A DNA stretch of 64,000 bases, taken from contig CAVZBX010000001.1 in assembly GCA_963773655.1 (NCBI GenBank), positions 1,364,001 to 1,428,000 of the forward strand, written 5' to 3'. Below the pieces are notes generated by a model. That model ran no database searches, was not told the origin of the DNA, and saw nothing but the letters and a program-made list of their open reading frames with translations. Below, piece after piece: positions 63,130 through 64,000 of the stretch (positions are counted from its first letter, which is position 1; the number at the start of each line of letters is the position of its first letter). Origin of the DNA: DASSQJ01 sp963773655 (lineage in GTDB: Bacteria; Actinomycetota; Actinomycetes; Actinomycetales; Dermatophilaceae). A program made the position numbers and the translations under genes.

Positions 63130-64000
63130 ATGGCGAAGCCGATCATCCTGACGGTCGACGACGACCCCGCGGTCTCCCAGGCGATCACGCGCGACCTGCG
63201 CAGTCGGTACGCGGGCCGCTACCGGATCATCCGGGCCACGTCGGCGGCCGAGGGCCTGCGGTCCCTCGAGGCGCTGGCCGGGCGTGACCTACCGGTGGCG
63301 CTGATCGTGTCCGACCACCGGATGCCGGGGATGACCGGCATCGAGCTGCTCGAGCGCTCCCGGGCGATCACCCCCGGAGCCAAGCGGGTGCTGCTCACCG
63401 CGTACGCCGACACCGACGTGGCGATCAAGGCGATCAACGACATCGGTCTCGACCACTACCTCCTCAAGCCGTGGTCGCCACCCGACGAGCGGTTGTTCCC
63501 GATGCTCGACGACCTGCTGGACGACTGGACCCGCGAGAACGACCGACGGTTCGACGGCGTCCGCGTCGTCGGCAACAAGTGGTCCGAGCGCAGCTACGAC
63601 ACCCGGATGTTCCTCGCCCGGAACCACGTCTACTACCAGTGGCTCGAGATCGGCCGGGACCCCGAGGCGGAGCGCCTGCGCGACCTGTTCGAGGCGGCCG
63701 ACACGACGACCTCCCCCTGGTGCTCCTCCCGGACGGCACCGTGCTCCGCGGGGCCAGCACGACCGAGGTCGCGGCGGCGCTCGGCCTCCACACGGGCGCG
63801 ACGTCGACCCTCTACGACCTCGTCGTCGTCGGGGCCGGGCCGGCCGGTCTCGCCGCCGCCGTCTACGGCGCCTCGGAAGGGCTGCGGGTCGCCGTGATCG
63901 ACCGCGACGCACCCGGGGGGCAGGCCGCCCAGAGCGCCCGGATCGAGAACTACCTCGGTTTCCCCAGGGGCCTGAGCGGCAGCGACCTGTCGCACCGGGC
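63130..64000 (+). CDS. Response regulator fused to thioredoxin reductase-like flavoprotein (truncated at right edge)
   Basis: The ATG at 63130 has GAAGGGAA upstream. Receiver domain: TVDDD, phosphate-accepting Asp62 in VSDHRMPGMTG, TAYADTD and LLKPW with Lys113. Linked by a conserved segment (KWSERSYDTRMFLARNHVYY) to a thioredoxin reductase-like domain: VVVGAGPAGLAAAVYGASEGL and PGGQAAQSARIENYLGFP. A frameshift near 63707 separates the two frames; one lost base in ACGACGACCTCCCCC restores the join. The rest of the enzyme lies beyond the window. Confidence 0.82.

Overview
The window is high-GC DNA with dense, short-spaced genes. The gene content points to an actinobacterium. It has a mycothiol pathway gene (mshC), a proteasomal ATPase (arc/mpa), F420-type luciferase-like oxidoreductases, an InhA-type FabI next to FabG, a DUF3099/DUF3090/SCO1664/MSMEG_4193-type gene set, and a WS/DGAT acyltransferase. 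Micrococcales (Intrasporangiaceae-like) is my best guess, from gene content only. No gap between genes exceeds about 300 bases; the largest is 5891-6150.

Layout. 1-7002: truncated WS/DGAT acyltransferase, a lipoprotein phosphoesterase, a TrpB2 with a frameshift, an ABC exporter, two small envelope proteins and an alpha/beta hydrolase. 6999-10755: SURF1, moaA, DUF3099, fabG and fabI. 10783-18377: a cyanophycin island with an unusual Mur-ligase/TPR fusion, a Rieske protein, cphA, cphB and serB. 18387-22193: glycogen genes (glgC and glgA, divergent), an LLM oxidoreductase and an XdhC-like protein. 22243-25700: a soluble ABC ATPase, NfeD, SPFH protein and TauE/SafE. 25744-32267: a sugar-uptake operon (two permeases, lipoprotein binding protein, LacI regulator, GH2 glycosidase) behind a palindromic operator. 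32296-42467: RNA methyltransferase, DUF3037/HipA-like pair, Ser/Thr kinase, STAND-type regulator with a FAD monooxygenase, tRNA-Leu(GAG), M20 peptidase, DUF5703 protein and aldo/keto reductase. 42621-51540: LLM oxidoreductase, uppP, corA, histidine phosphatase, a cobalt/nickel ECF transporter behind a Nur-like box, DUF3090, SCO1664-family protein and mshC. 51560-64000: PAC2, HAD, RecB-type nuclease, metH, site-2 protease, trmI, arc, a double-hairpin repeat, a divergent prs, and a truncated response-regulator/thioredoxin-reductase fusion.

Two features run through the whole window. First, about half of the genes have a TAnnnT hexamer (mostly TAGGGT or TAGGCT) ending 5-8 nt before the start codon and no ribosome binding site, the arrangement expected of leaderless transcripts. 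Second, at least eight genes carry net single-base frameshifts while keeping intact, conserved protein sequence on both sides. This looks more like indel errors in the assembly than true gene decay, and the two sugar permeases (26770-27255) are the worst spot.

All functional calls come from reading motifs and known family signatures. No database search was run.
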